NCBI GenBank assembly: GCA_964291275.2
Contig: OZ219800.1
Location: forward strand, 372,001-436,000
Source: Bin80 sp964291275
GTDB taxonomy: Bacteria > Bacteroidota > Rhodothermia > Rhodothermales > Bin80
Reading direction: 5' to 3'
Length of the DNA: 64,000 bases
The stretch's first letter is position 1; each line of letters starts with the position of its first letter. The notes beneath the pieces are model-generated. The model was not told the origin of the DNA. It saw nothing but the letters and a program-made list of their open reading frames with translations, and made no database searches. Positions 54,739 through 63,454 of this stretch are shown here, in pieces. Made by a program: the position numbers and the translations under genes.

Positions 54739-56577
54739 ATGATCAAGCACTACGCACTTCTCTTTGTTGCAGTACTCCCACTTGCCGCAGCTACGGCTCA
54801 GGTAACTGATTCTACGGTTGCTCTCCCCCCCATCACGGTAACGGCAGCGCGAATGCCTGTAGAAATTACCAATGCACCCGTACGCACACAACTTCTGAAT
54901 CAACATGAACTTGAAGTATCCGCGGCCCCCACAGTTGCTGCACTCCTGGGTTTGCGTACCACCTTATATGTCCGCAGTTACGGTGATGGTTTATCCACAC
55001 TCTCCCAACGGGGCAGTACAGCCTCCCAGGTTCTCGTGCTTCTAGATGGTACCCCCATCGCGAGCCCGCAGGCTGGACAGTTGGACTTGTCACTGCTACC
55101 GTTGTCATTGATTAATTCTATTGAGGTAACCTCAGGTGCAGGTAGCGCACTCTACGGTGCTAATGCAGCCGGCGGTGTAATCAATTTGTTGACTTCATCG
55201 GATGCACCTGACCTCACGCTTCGCGCAGGTACAGGCTCCTGGGGGCGCCGCAAGGCTTCTGTACAGGCCGCCGGGAAACGGGGCTCATTTTCCGGTATGT
55301 TCGCTGCAGATATCCTTCGATCCACTGGAGACTTCTCTTATTGGAATAATGCATTGTCTCCCCAACGCTACGCCTCCAGGGAGGGCGCAGATCAAAACCG
55401 GCAATCGATTCTGGGATCGCTGCTGTGGGAACGCCCATCGACAGAGATCCAGGTGAGCGGTCTGTACAATAACGCTGAACGAGGTATTCCAACGATCCAC
55501 GCAACAGCGATTGACAGTGCTCGTCAATGGGATAAGCATGGACGCCTCTGGACACAGGCCACACAGAAGCGGGAGTGGGGATCACTCCAAGTCAACGCAC
55601 AGGTTGAAAGCGGAGAGCTCCGATATACCAATCCGCGCTGGGGTATCGATGATACTGGGCGTCATTTTGACACTGGATCTGAACTGGCGCTGAATCTCAA
55701 TAATGTGTCGGGTTGGCGTCTGAATACTGGCTTGACAGGTGGCTATACACACGTGCGTCATCCCAGTCTGGAATCCAATTCACACGAATACAGATTTGCA
55801 CTCTATCTCAGCGGAGCACGCACCTGGAAATCACTCACTGTGTATCCCTCCATACGGCTGGACAGCTATCCAAGAGAACAAATTATTTGGGCGCTTGCCC
55901 CAAGACTGGGAATGAACATGGCGCTTAATTCATCATCAACACTGCGCCTGAAAAGCTCCGCTGGGCGAGCATTCCGGATGCCCACATTCAATGATCGGTT
56001 CTGGCAGCCAGGAGGTAATCTGGATCTCCGCCCTGAAAAAGGCTGGTCTTATGATGCCGGAATTGCCTGGACTTTACGAACCGTACAGGCAGAATTCACA
56101 GCTTTCGTTCTGCACATGAAAGACCAGATTGTGTGGAGACCTGGCGCCACTGGTGTTTGGTCCCCCGCCAATGTACTCGAGGTTACGAACCGTGGCATGG
56201 AAATGTCACTGCGACTACAGCAAAAATTCCATGATAACTTCCAAGTGGATGGGGGTGCTCTGTGGACTTTTACGGACTCCCGTGACACAGAATCTCTTCG
56301 GCTCGTACCCCGCCATCAGATCAAAACTTACTCGGACATGCAGTGGAGATTCCTAGCCCTGCAGATTGGAGCACGATATCACGGTACCCAGTTTGTAGCC
56401 GAAGACGCTAAGATGGACCGGATCTTCCTGATGGATGCCCACGTGCGCCTACACTTTGATCCGATCACAGTGCGATTTATCCTGGAAAATGCACTGGACG
56501 CTCGCTACGAATACGTAACCAACAATCCCATGGCACCCAGATCCATACGACTTGACCTGAGTTTTTCGATTCACTGA
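54739..56577 (+). CDS. btuB: TonB-dependent cobalamin receptor (BtuB-like)
   Basis: From ATG 54739 the product has 612 residues, with a signal peptide ending A-A-T-A-Q. The TonB-box-like region I-T-V-T-A-A-R follows, then the plug with V-L-V-L-L-D-G-T-P-I and S-A-L-Y-G-A-N-A-A-G-G-V-I-N. The barrel ends L-D-L-S-F-S-I-H. Length and plug fit BtuB, and the upstream B12 riboswitch is the decisive evidence for the substrate. An upstream ATG at 54691 would add 16 residues before the signal. No btuFCD genes follow. Confidence 0.88.
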   Translation: MIKHYALLFVAVLPLAAATAQVTDSTVALPPITVTAARMPVEITNAPVRTQLLNQHELEVSAAPTVAALLGLRTTLYVRSYGDGLSTLSQRGSTASQVLVLLDGTPIASPQAGQLDLSLLPLSLINSIEVTSGAGSALYGANAAGGVINLLTSSDAPDLTLRAGTGSWGRRKASVQAAGKRGSFSGMFAADILRSTGDFSYWNNALSPQRYASREGADQNRQSILGSLLWERPSTEIQVSGLYNNAERGIPTIHATAIDSARQWDKHGRLWTQATQKREWGSLQVNAQVESGELRYTNPRWGIDDTGRHFDTGSELALNLNNVSGWRLNTGLTGGYTHVRHPSLESNSHEYRFALYLSGARTWKSLTVYPSIRLDSYPREQIIWALAPRLGMNMALNSSSTLRLKSSAGRAFRMPTFNDRFWQPGGNLDLRPEKGWSYDAGIAWTLRTVQAEFTAFVLHMKDQIVWRPGATGVWSPANVLEVTNRGMEMSLRLQQKFHDNFQVDGGALWTFTDSRDTESLRLVPRHQIKTYSDMQWRFLALQIGARYHGTQFVAEDAKMDRIFLMDAHVRLHFDPITVRFILENALDARYEYVTNNPMAPRSIRLDLSFSIH

Positions 56578-56879
56578 ATCCCCTTTACCCAATCAGTGTG
56601 CCCCGATCCAATTCGGCTGACTATCTTTACGCCCGTTGGATGCTCGACCAAGCTCCCAACGGGATTAATGAATTAGGTTTTGTAGAGGAACTGCTCCACG
56701 TATCAAGAGGAGAAAATCTCGCTTGGGCAAACCCAACCATTCGGGGAAATCTCTGACTGCCCCGGGGGAATTATGCCTCAGCACGGAGTTGAATTATATC
56801 GGGCTCGTCTGGAAGATTGAGGTAAACCCAAGGGAGCGGCGTGAGCTCATTGCTGTTTTGAACAATCGTTGGATAAATC
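56578..56879. other. 302-bp gap with one hairpin, no gene supported
   Basis: An 8-bp perfect stem (56632-56639 with 56656-56663, 16-base loop) lies 54 bases after the receptor stop and may end its transcript, though no T-run follows. The rest shows only short frames without recognisable content. Confidence 0.4.
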
Positions 56880-57698
56880 ATGACTCAGAAAAGAGTCCTC
56901 CCACTCATAGTCCGGGAACCCATCGTTCTGACAATCATCGCATTGAACGGGCTTGTTCTTTTTCTGGATGCCTTTCCAAGTGTACATGGGCACGCCAGTG
57001 GCTGGATTCACTGGGTGGACATGTTATTCCTCGGATACTTCGTGACCGAAGTATTTATCAAAGTTCGTTACTACGGCTCCTTCAAGAAATACTTCGCAGA
57101 TCCTTGGAATGTTTTTGATTTCATAATCATCGTATTGAGTACACCGGCGTTGATTAGTCCCTTTATCTCGCTCGGTGCTGAAGATGCGGGAGCTCTGACA
57201 GTTCTGAGAGTAGCACGTATACTGCGCCTCATTCGACCGTTGCGGCTTGTGCCCGATGCAGATCAGATTTGGCCTGGAATATATCGAGCACTCCGCGCCT
57301 CCGTCGGGATATTGTTGATCCTGGTATTCCTGAACCTGATCCTATCGCTGATAGCTACATTGCTGTTTGGTGGAATTCCCGAAGCAAAAGAGTTTTTCGG
57401 GAATCCTTTCTACTCCATGTACTCGCTCATGAAGGTGTTCACGGTCGAAGGCTGGTATGAAATTCCCGAGATGCTTGCGGAGCGTGGTGCATCAGACCGC
57501 TACATCCTCGGCCTGCGCATCTATATTGCTGCAACTGTACTGATCTGCGGCATCTTTGGGCTTTCTATTGCAAATGCCGTGTTTGTAGATACGCTCGTAG
57601 CAGACAACTCAGATGAGTTGGAAAAGAAAGTGGAGAAGCTTTATGAGGAGCTCAGGGAATTTCGTGCGGAGGCAGCCCACTGGAATAACAAAGAATGA
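56880..57698 (+). CDS. Voltage-gated-type cation channel, single-domain (BacNav-like)
   Basis: The 272-residue protein has six membrane segments. S4 bears arginines every third residue (R110, R113, R116, R119, R122). The pore has the filter T-V-E-G-W-Y-E (188-194), where NaChBac has T-L-E-S-W. A C-terminal heptad region (about 245-268) suits the four-helix coiled coil of such tetramers. It should form a voltage-controlled Na+ or Ca2+ pore in the inner membrane. The E-G-W form of the filter makes ion selectivity uncertain. The gene stands alone. Confidence 0.88.
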   Translation: MTQKRVLPLIVREPIVLTIIALNGLVLFLDAFPSVHGHASGWIHWVDMLFLGYFVTEVFIKVRYYGSFKKYFADPWNVFDFIIIVLSTPALISPFISLGAEDAGALTVLRVARILRLIRPLRLVPDADQIWPGIYRALRASVGILLILVFLNLILSLIATLLFGGIPEAKEFFGNPFYSMYSLMKVFTVEGWYEIPEMLAERGASDRYILGLRIYIAATVLICGIFGLSIANAVFVDTLVADNSDELEKKVEKLYEELREFRAEAAHWNNKE

Positions 57699-57730
57699 CC
57701 GTTTTGTATCCGGTCCCTGCAGCAATAAAG

Positions 57731-57752
57731 AAGGGCGCCGACAGGCGCCCTT
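57731..57752. terminator. Bidirectional terminator hairpin
   Basis: A perfect 9-bp stem (57731-57739 with 57744-57752) with a GACA loop lies between the convergent channel gene and the tRNA genes. On the minus strand it is followed by a T-rich CTTTATT. It can serve both transcripts. Confidence 0.75.
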
Positions 57753-57758
57753 CAAAAG

Positions 57759-57833
57759 CGGTCCGGACGGGACTCGAACCCGCGACCTCTGGCGTGACAG
57801 GCCAGCATTCTAACCAAACTGAACTACCGGACC
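57759..57833 (-). tRNA. tRNA-Asp (GTC)
   Basis: The minus strand folds into a full cloverleaf: acceptor GGTCCGG with CCGGACC, anticodon stem CTGGC/GCCAG around CTGTCAC (anticodon GTC), and a T-loop with GGTTCGAGTCC. CCA is not encoded. Confidence 0.96.
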
Positions 57834-57896
57834 GGATTTCGTTAAAACTACGGCATTCATAGGAATTTTCCAACTGTACGCCGCAAGCTTTGGTGG

Positions 57897-57969
<73 letters not shown>

Positions 57970-58014
57970 ACAGGAGCGCGTAAACCCTTAATCAGGGATA
58001 CTGGTTTCAACTAT

Positions 58015-58989
58015 ATGGCACAGATAATGTCGCAAAGACATCGTATGCATACATATTTCACGGATGATCCGGTTGAAGCTGCCAAATTCATATCCAGCGA
58101 CAAGCTTGTGGTCTTCCCTACCGAAACGGTCTATGGCCTGGGAGGGAATGCCCTCGATGCTGCGGTTGTAGAATCTATCTATGAGGCAAAGGGGCGTCCT
58201 TCCTCAAACCCGCTGATTGTTCACGTCGGAGCTATTGCTGATCTCTCATGCGTCGTGGAGGAAATCACCCCGTCAGCACATGCATTCATGGATGCTTTTT
58301 TTCCGGGTCCAATCACCCTCGTCCTCCCCCGCCATCCATCTTTACCCAAAGTTGTCTCAGGAGGACTGGATACCGTTGCAATTCGGATGCCCTCTCTACC
58401 AATCGCCCTGCAATTACTGAGATCTGCCAGTCTTCCGATCGCTGCACCTTCTGCAAACATTAGCGGACGCCCCAGTGCCACTACCTGGCAATCTGCTGCT
58501 GAAGATCTAGATGGCCGGGTGAGCTGTATCTTGCGCGGACCGAAAGCAACCGTGGGCCTTGAGTCCACGGTTGTGGACTGTACAGGAAGATCACCAACAC
58601 TCCTTCGCCCTGGTGCAATCAGTATGGGCTCACTTAGTGCGGTTGTTCCGGATATCTCAACCGATGCCCCGGATATATTCCGAAGCCCTGGTCTGCGCCA
58701 TCATCACTATGCCCCTTTCGCACGTGTTTGTATCATCTCTGCCCCTGACGACGCTATTCCCGGGGATCAGACAGGATATATTGGCCTTGCGCCACCGCAT
58801 GCCGATGCACAGTTCAAGCAATGTGTAGTAGCTAGTAATGTGAAGGAGTACAGCCACAGACTCTTCGAATTTTTTAGAGACTGTGACCGATCGGGGGTAA
58901 CCACGATTTACTGCCAAAGCTTAGATGAAACGGGTTTGGCCCATGCACTCATGGACAGAATCAGGCGTGCAGCTAAAGCCTCCAGGTGA
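58015..58989 (+). CDS. L-threonylcarbamoyladenylate synthase, Sua5 type
   Basis: The enzyme makes threonylcarbamoyl-AMP for the universal t6A tRNA modification. The YrdC domain is clear: F-P-T-E-T-V-Y-G-L-G-G, the K-G-R-P-S-S-N-P-L loop, and A-P-S-A-N-I-S-G-R-P. A C-terminal Sua5 domain follows after the linker with H-H-H-Y-A-P. The start is uncertain: 58015, 58027 and 58045 are all in-frame ATGs with no strong ribosome site, and the frame extends into the tRNA-Phe gene, so upstream starts are excluded. The 3' end overlaps the convergent phosphatase gene by 17 bases. Confidence 0.92.
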   Translation: MAQIMSQRHRMHTYFTDDPVEAAKFISSDKLVVFPTETVYGLGGNALDAAVVESIYEAKGRPSSNPLIVHVGAIADLSCVVEEITPSAHAFMDAFFPGPITLVLPRHPSLPKVVSGGLDTVAIRMPSLPIALQLLRSASLPIAAPSANISGRPSATTWQSAAEDLDGRVSCILRGPKATVGLESTVVDCTGRSPTLLRPGAISMGSLSAVVPDISTDAPDIFRSPGLRHHHYAPFARVCIISAPDDAIPGDQTGYIGLAPPHADAQFKQCVVASNVKEYSHRLFEFFRDCDRSGVTTIYCQSLDETGLAHALMDRIRRAAKASR

Positions 58990-59761
58990 GCGATATCCCG
59001 TTTGTGCTCAATCCCAGACTTGGTACTCGTGACAGTCGTTGATGTCTGCGTGAAAGCAGATAACCAATCCCAAACCCGATGAATGCGCCTCCGAGAACAT
59101 CGCTGAACCAGTGGTATTGATCCGCCATCCGCACTACCGCAGTACCCAAACCCAAGACAAACAGTGCCCCCGAAGCAATACCTGGGTAGTAAAAAAACCA
59201 GGGAGTTGTAAAGGCAAATACTGTCGTGGCGTGTCCTGACGGGAAAGAGCGCCTCCCACTGAATGGCTTTATAGAATTGGGACCAAGGTTTTCATGCGGC
59301 CTCGCACGTCCGATCACAAGTTTCAAACCATTGGTTAGCAAATTGGCAAAAATGATCGACTCCAGGGAAGTAAAAGCAGCGTCCTGAAAATGAATATTAC
59401 TGCTGGTCAGTGCACCTATATATACGACCACTGCCATCGGCCGTATAATGTTAACATTGCCGACTTCGTGGAGTACCTTGCGCATACGGGTAGGCGTTGC
59501 ATCTTCGAAACCTTCAGCTTCGTGGGAGAATCTGCGATCAAAATGTGATACGGCCAGAATACCACCAGCAGCCACCCCAAGCGTCAATCCTGCCCGCAGC
59601 GTAAGCATAGATCTTGGTGCTGATAGTACGTCTCCTACCGGCCAGCGAACAAATCGTAACGGATCCGCTGATTGCGCACCTGCTGGAACAGCAGCAGTTA
59701 ACCCCACAAACCATAGAGCAGCGCACCATCTAAGTGATCGATTGACTGAAATGCTCATCAC
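58973..59761 (-). CDS. PAP2-family membrane phosphatase
   Basis: The 262-residue protein has a signal or first helix ending P-A-G-A-Q and the three PAP2 motifs in order: K-L-V-I-G-R-A-R-P, S-F-P-S-G-H and R-M-A-D-Q-Y-H-W-F-S-D. The catalytic histidine is the one in P-S-G-H. Such enzymes dephosphorylate lipid phosphates, including undecaprenyl pyrophosphate, at the outer face of the membrane. It overlaps the lipoprotein gene by 4 bases. Confidence 0.92.
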   Translation of the reverse strand: MMSISVNRSLRWCAALWFVGLTAAVPAGAQSADPLRFVRWPVGDVLSAPRSMLTLRAGLTLGVAAGGILAVSHFDRRFSHEAEGFEDATPTRMRKVLHEVGNVNIIRPMAVVVYIGALTSSNIHFQDAAFTSLESIIFANLLTNGLKLVIGRARPHENLGPNSIKPFSGRRSFPSGHATTVFAFTTPWFFYYPGIASGALFVLGLGTAVVRMADQYHWFSDVLGGAFIGFGIGYLLSRRHQRLSRVPSLGLSTNGISLTWRL

Positions 59762-60228
59762 TCGTTCATCTGTATGTCCCCGTACGATACAAGCCCCCCT
59801 TGAGTATCGACAATAAAAACCCTCACAAGTCCGGTAACCCCCAAGGTGCGTGGCAGAAACCGAAACACATAAGATCCAGGATCACGGGCATCGGGAATAC
59901 TGTCCAACCTACGCGGAATCCCATTCGCATCATAACTAGTGATTTCCAGGCCTCCCTGAACTGAGTTTGATAGGCGAACACGGACAGGAATCGCAACTGT
60001 TTCTCCCGAAGGAGCCGGATTAGGGAAAGCTGGATCAATCACCACACGTCCAAAATAGGCCGGCGAAACCCGCCAGTCATCGTCATCTTTTGACTGTATC
60101 TCTCCGCTTACGCTCGTCCGCGTGAACCCACTCGGCTCTGAGAACGCCTGGTTTTCAAACTCGTCCTGATCCTCACTGGTGTCGCAGGCAGATAGCAATA
60201 AAAACAGTACACAGCAAAATCTTAGCAT
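59758..60228 (-). CDS. Small lipoprotein of unknown function
   Basis: The frame is open to 60393, but the ATG at 60228 gives 156 residues with a perfect lipoprotein signal (L-L-L-S-A-C), so I chose it. The mature part has a P-A-F-P-N-P-A-P-S-G-E segment and a V-R-V-F-I-V-D-T-Q-G stretch, beta-rich and reminiscent of FlgD-like or Ig-like domains. It overlaps the start of the PAP2 gene by 4 bases, so the two are coexpressed. I cannot assign a role. Confidence 0.75.
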   Translation of the reverse strand: MLRFCCVLFLLLSACDTSEDQDEFENQAFSEPSGFTRTSVSGEIQSKDDDDWRVSPAYFGRVVIDPAFPNPAPSGETVAIPVRVRLSNSVQGGLEITSYDANGIPRRLDSIPDARDPGSYVFRFLPRTLGVTGLVRVFIVDTQGGLVSYGDIQMNE

Positions 60229-60610
60229 TACTGTTCGATCGGGGGGAATACCAGAATACACTTGGTAGCCCGCAAACAAGTAGATCATGACCCACTTCGA
60301 AGCGCTGCAAATGATCATGTTCCGGGGTGAGTGCCGTGCATCAGGCCCGGAACTGCTTCTTCTCCAAATGACATCCTTCCTACACAGCTGCATGAAATGA
60401 TCAACATTCCAAAAGAATAACCAATTCTCTGCACTTGGACAATTTCCATCACCAGATAGAAAATCTCTATGTGTGCTTTGGAGAATTTGTTAATTTAGGT
60501 GCAGCCTGAATAACGTTCAGTGGAAGATCGAGGTAAGTTTGCATAGGGCCGTTCCAGTTTGTTGGTGGATAAACAAGCTAATGAAGCTTGAAAAGCCCTT
60601 ATTGTAATAT
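60229..60610. other. 382-bp gap, no gene supported
   Basis: The gap holds the presumed lipoprotein promoter on the right side of that gene and the 3' flank of the zinc-ribbon gene. Short frames on both strands lack recognisable content. I see no strong hairpin. Confidence 0.4.
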
Positions 60611-61513
60611 CTAAAAAATCCGCCCCGTTCCAAGCTCTCGGACTGCAAGTACCTGAGCAACGGATTTGATCTTGACATTTTGGCCGCATCTCCACCAGCT
60701 ACCGTTCACCCAAATTAATCTCGGACACCTCATATACCAAACATCCAATACCCGAACCGGCTTCTTCTTTTTCTCTAGATTCATGGGTGTTCCATGGATG
60801 GGACAACGGTAGGCGTCAAAGGGTTGACCGTGGAGGGCTCTAAGGTCATTATGAATCTTCCATTTGCGATCCTGATCAAGTGCCCTTCGGATTATCTCTT
60901 TGCGTGGCATCGCAAATGCTTCATTGTCCTTCCGGATAAGTGCCCCCATATCCGCATTGGTCACTGAACTGGTAAAACGGCATTGCATCGAGGCCGGATT
61001 GAAGAATCCGGTGCATCCCCAAAAGAATCTAGGATAATCGGCGGTACTTGCTTCTTGAGACCACTGCAAGCGCAAAGGCATTCCGCATTTAGGACAACTC
61101 TTAGAGGCATACTGGCCGGCATGCCATTCCAAGATGTGCACTTTTGCTGGATCTACTATAACGCCCTCGTAGTCGTCTGGATGAATTGATGCTGGTTCCC
61201 TAGCACCAAAATCCAAGGCAATTTCCCTAGACTCCCGCTGTAAGGCCTCGAATCGACCCCGAAGTGATTCTGTCCAACCCTCTCTCTCGGTCCGCTCGTG
61301 AATGCTAACCATTTCCTCGTCAATTTCGGACTGGCGCCTTTCAGCCTGAGCACGAGCTTTCTCCCGCTTCCGACGAGCCACGGGATCTAGGACAAATTCT
61401 TGTGCAAGCTTGCCGAGTTCCCTCTTGGCCGTCTGAACCGAGGCACTAGCAATGTTCAGGAAAGCCCTACCCACTTGAAACCCGAGCTTAAAGAAGCCTG
61501 CCCACACGCTCAT
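60611..61513 (-). CDS. Coiled-coil protein with two topoisomerase-type zinc ribbons
   Basis: The 300-residue protein begins with a short amphipathic helix and a charged coiled coil (about 45-100). A first ribbon follows: C140-P-K-C143-G, then R-F-F-W-G-C167-T and C178-R-F-T, the pattern of C-terminal zinc fingers of topoisomerase I. A second ribbon uses C237, H240, C263 and C276. These bind nucleic acid in relatives. No enzyme domain is visible. It lies 15 bases after the GIY-YIG-like gene, so the two form a cassette. Function unknown. Confidence 0.7.
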   Translation of the reverse strand: MSVWAGFFKLGFQVGRAFLNIASASVQTAKRELGKLAQEFVLDPVARRKREKARAQAERRQSEIDEEMVSIHERTEREGWTESLRGRFEALQRESREIALDFGAREPASIHPDDYEGVIVDPAKVHILEWHAGQYASKSCPKCGMPLRLQWSQEASTADYPRFFWGCTGFFNPASMQCRFTSSVTNADMGALIRKDNEAFAMPRKEIIRRALDQDRKWKIHNDLRALHGQPFDAYRCPIHGTPMNLEKKKKPVRVLDVWYMRCPRLIWVNGSWWRCGQNVKIKSVAQVLAVRELGTGRIF

Positions 61514-61528
61514 GGAATTCGATTCTGT

Positions 61529-62224
61529 CTAACGCCGTATGCGAAACTGAGCCTCATAGGCCTCAATAGCTTTCCTCACTTTCTCAGGTTCTACACCGCG
61601 AGCACCACCCCTTTCTCGAGCGGCATTCTGTGACTCCTGCCAGAGCCGCTTGGTCCAGCCTAAGAGTCTGTGTCCGCGCCAAACAGCAATGCCCAACCCA
61701 CCAATTGCTGTTCCAGACAACAAGAGGTCAAATATCCAATCTGTACTCGCTTCAGCTGTGATATCCAAGGCTTCTGGCGACAGTTCTGCCAGATCCGTGG
61801 ATCCTGCCATTGATTCCAGTGATCCTATACCTTCTGCCTCGGCCATACTTGCAATTTCCGCAGGATCTATGTGACCATCGTTAGCAAGATCATTATATGA
61901 TCCACGCGCAGCTTCGGTTATGTCTGCTTCAGAATCAGAGCTGTGAAACAATTCGGTTGCCCCACTTCCCAGTGGATCCATACCCGCATCAAGTCGCTCT
62001 TTCATAGCAGCCTCGAAAGCCTCCATCTGTTCCGCGTTCTCAAACTCAAATTGATGATGCACTTCCCAGTCTGCCCCGTTGGCTGTGGTATAGTTAGAAC
62101 CGGGATCATTTAATGACGCAACTCGGTCACTGACATTCTCTTCAGTTGTCATGCCAACTTTGTAAGTATCCTGAGGATAGCCTCCTCCTAGAGGCGGTTT
62201 TGCAATGTATACCGTATAGGGCAT
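61529..62224 (-). CDS. GIY-YIG/T5orf172-like protein with membrane anchor
   Basis: The N-terminal 100 residues match the T5orf172 branch of GIY-YIG nucleases: Y-T-V-Y-I near the start, Y-K-V-G-M-T (21-26), an arginine in D-R-V-A-S-L-N (Arg34), and the late glutamate in A-T-E-L-F (Glu91). An acidic linker follows, then one hydrophobic segment (about 164-181) and a basic C-terminal tail. A membrane-anchored GIY-YIG-type enzyme is unusual. It is coupled to the zinc-ribbon gene. Activity is inference from motif spacing. Confidence 0.65.
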   Translation of the reverse strand: MPYTVYIAKPPLGGGYPQDTYKVGMTTEENVSDRVASLNDPGSNYTTANGADWEVHHQFEFENAEQMEAFEAAMKERLDAGMDPLGSGATELFHSSDSEADITEAARGSYNDLANDGHIDPAEIASMAEAEGIGSLESMAGSTDLAELSPEALDITAEASTDWIFDLLLSGTAIGGLGIAVWRGHRLLGWTKRLWQESQNAARERGGARGVEPEKVRKAIEAYEAQFRIRR

Positions 62225-62364
62225 TGAACAACGGGTTTACAGTCAGTGGACAAATAAATTTTCAGCGATTCGCGCACCCGGTACCCTATTTGAATGTGAG
62301 TTGTTCCTCCTCCAATGTTTCGAGGATCAACATATTGAGGAATACCGTTAGGGCCGCTGAGGTC

Positions 62365-62485
62365 GTAAAGTTAAGGGCACTCTTAGGACCCTGTGGGTAT
62401 TCCATCGCTTTCGCTTTGGCACTCAGTCAAGCCTCATAAGTCGTTTCCGGCCCCTCCCATCAAAACCGTACGTGCGATTTACCAG
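62365..62485 (-). mobile_element. Second group II intron 3'-end relic
   Basis: On the minus strand this piece aligns by eye with the domain V-VI end of the intron at 22 kb: shared GGGGCCGGA, GACTTA, CCAAAGCGAAAGCGATGGAA and CCTAAGAG blocks. Only the 3' arm of domain V remains (GCACGTACGGTTT), and the 5' arm is scrambled. The 62486-62771 stretch beyond shows no recognisable gene. The copy is dead. Confidence 0.6.
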
Positions 62486-62771
62486 CATCTTGCTTTCAGT
62501 TGGCTCATGCCTTCGCCCATGGAAAACTCCTCCTCATTGGCGCAAGATAGAGCAGACCGCAGTGTTCATGTAGCCTGATGTCCAAGAGGGCACATACTTC
62601 CTGGATTTCATCTTATGCTTCTGCCAAATCCATGTTGCATCTTCCACTATAAGAAGATGCAACCCAATACGTACCATCGCCCGTAAACGGAATCTGCCAT
62701 CCTTTGGGACGGATATAGAGTCTGAGAGGGAGAGAATCTACAGGTCGAACCGCGAGCGGAGATCTCTTGGG

Positions 62772-63092
62772 TTATGGAATGAGTATCTGTGCGGCAATAA
62801 CGATGCTTATAGCGGTAAAAATAATTCCGACCATCCAGCGAAGAAGGCGAGCTTCAACCGTACTTATCTTCGCTTCAACCGTACTTATTTCACTACTCAA
62901 CTCACCGCGTAAAGCGCTTATCTCACTACTCAACACACCGCGCAGAGCATTTAGTTCGCTACGCACGAACTCTTTTGTTGTAACGTCGCCGGCTGTTGTT
63001 CTACTGCATGTGCAATAACCGCGGCGTGTGCCTGGGCCTGCTTCCAATCAACCCCTGCTCGGTGAGATTGCGCCTATGGATAAGGTATCCAT
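62772..63092 (-). pseudogene. Frameshifted DUF1640/CCDC90-like coiled-coil membrane protein
   Basis: The longest single frame (from TTG 63047) gives a coiled coil with repeated S-S-E-I-S and L-R-G-x-L units, then one membrane helix near the C-terminus, as in DUF1640 proteins. An upstream ATG at 63092 is in the same frame but meets a TGA. In between, the +1 frame reads a plausible N-terminal domain (G-V-D-W-K-Q-A-Q-A-H-A-A-V-I-A-H-A-V-E). So two compensating frameshifts split the gene. Short direct DNA repeats (a 16-base unit near 62850-62890) reflect the heptads. Confidence 0.55.
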
Positions 63093-63454
63093 CATGGTCT
63101 GCGTGAGACTGTCAAAGCTTCTATATTCTTTCCAGGAATTCGGTTCCAAACTGTTGTCGGATTGCACAACAGCTGTACGCATGGCGGATTCGTTGCGTGT
63201 GTAGAAACAGTCATCACTCCGGCGAACCCGGCAAACAAAATGCGCATATTCTCAACAGGCAGAGGTTTCTGGGAACCCGCGCAATGACGAAACTCTCCCT
63301 ACTACAAGTTGATCTCGGTACGATTATTGTGATGCAGCCAAAATATTCATCCATGCGCTGATCCGCTCACCAAGTAGATCCCTTACTCCACGCGTTCAAC
63401 TCTGTCCTGAACCAGCGACAAACGTGCAACAATTCATGATCACGAATTCATTAC
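63093..63454. other. 362-bp gap beside the second insertion sequence, nothing recognised
   Basis: I see no protein gene, RNA gene or long inverted repeat here. It is bounded by the decayed DUF1640-like gene and the insertion-sequence end. Confidence 0.4.

Noticed and set aside
56723..57118. Plus-strand frame of 131 codons overlapping the channel start
   Set aside because: It overlaps the channel gene in another frame and has no membrane or domain signature.
60495..60695. Minus-strand frame of 66 codons after the zinc-ribbon gene
   Set aside because: It overlaps the C-terminus of that gene in another frame and has no recognisable content.
62850..62960. Short direct repeats that might suggest a CRISPR-like array
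   Set aside because: Units are unequal, have no spacers and match the heptads of a coiled-coil protein.
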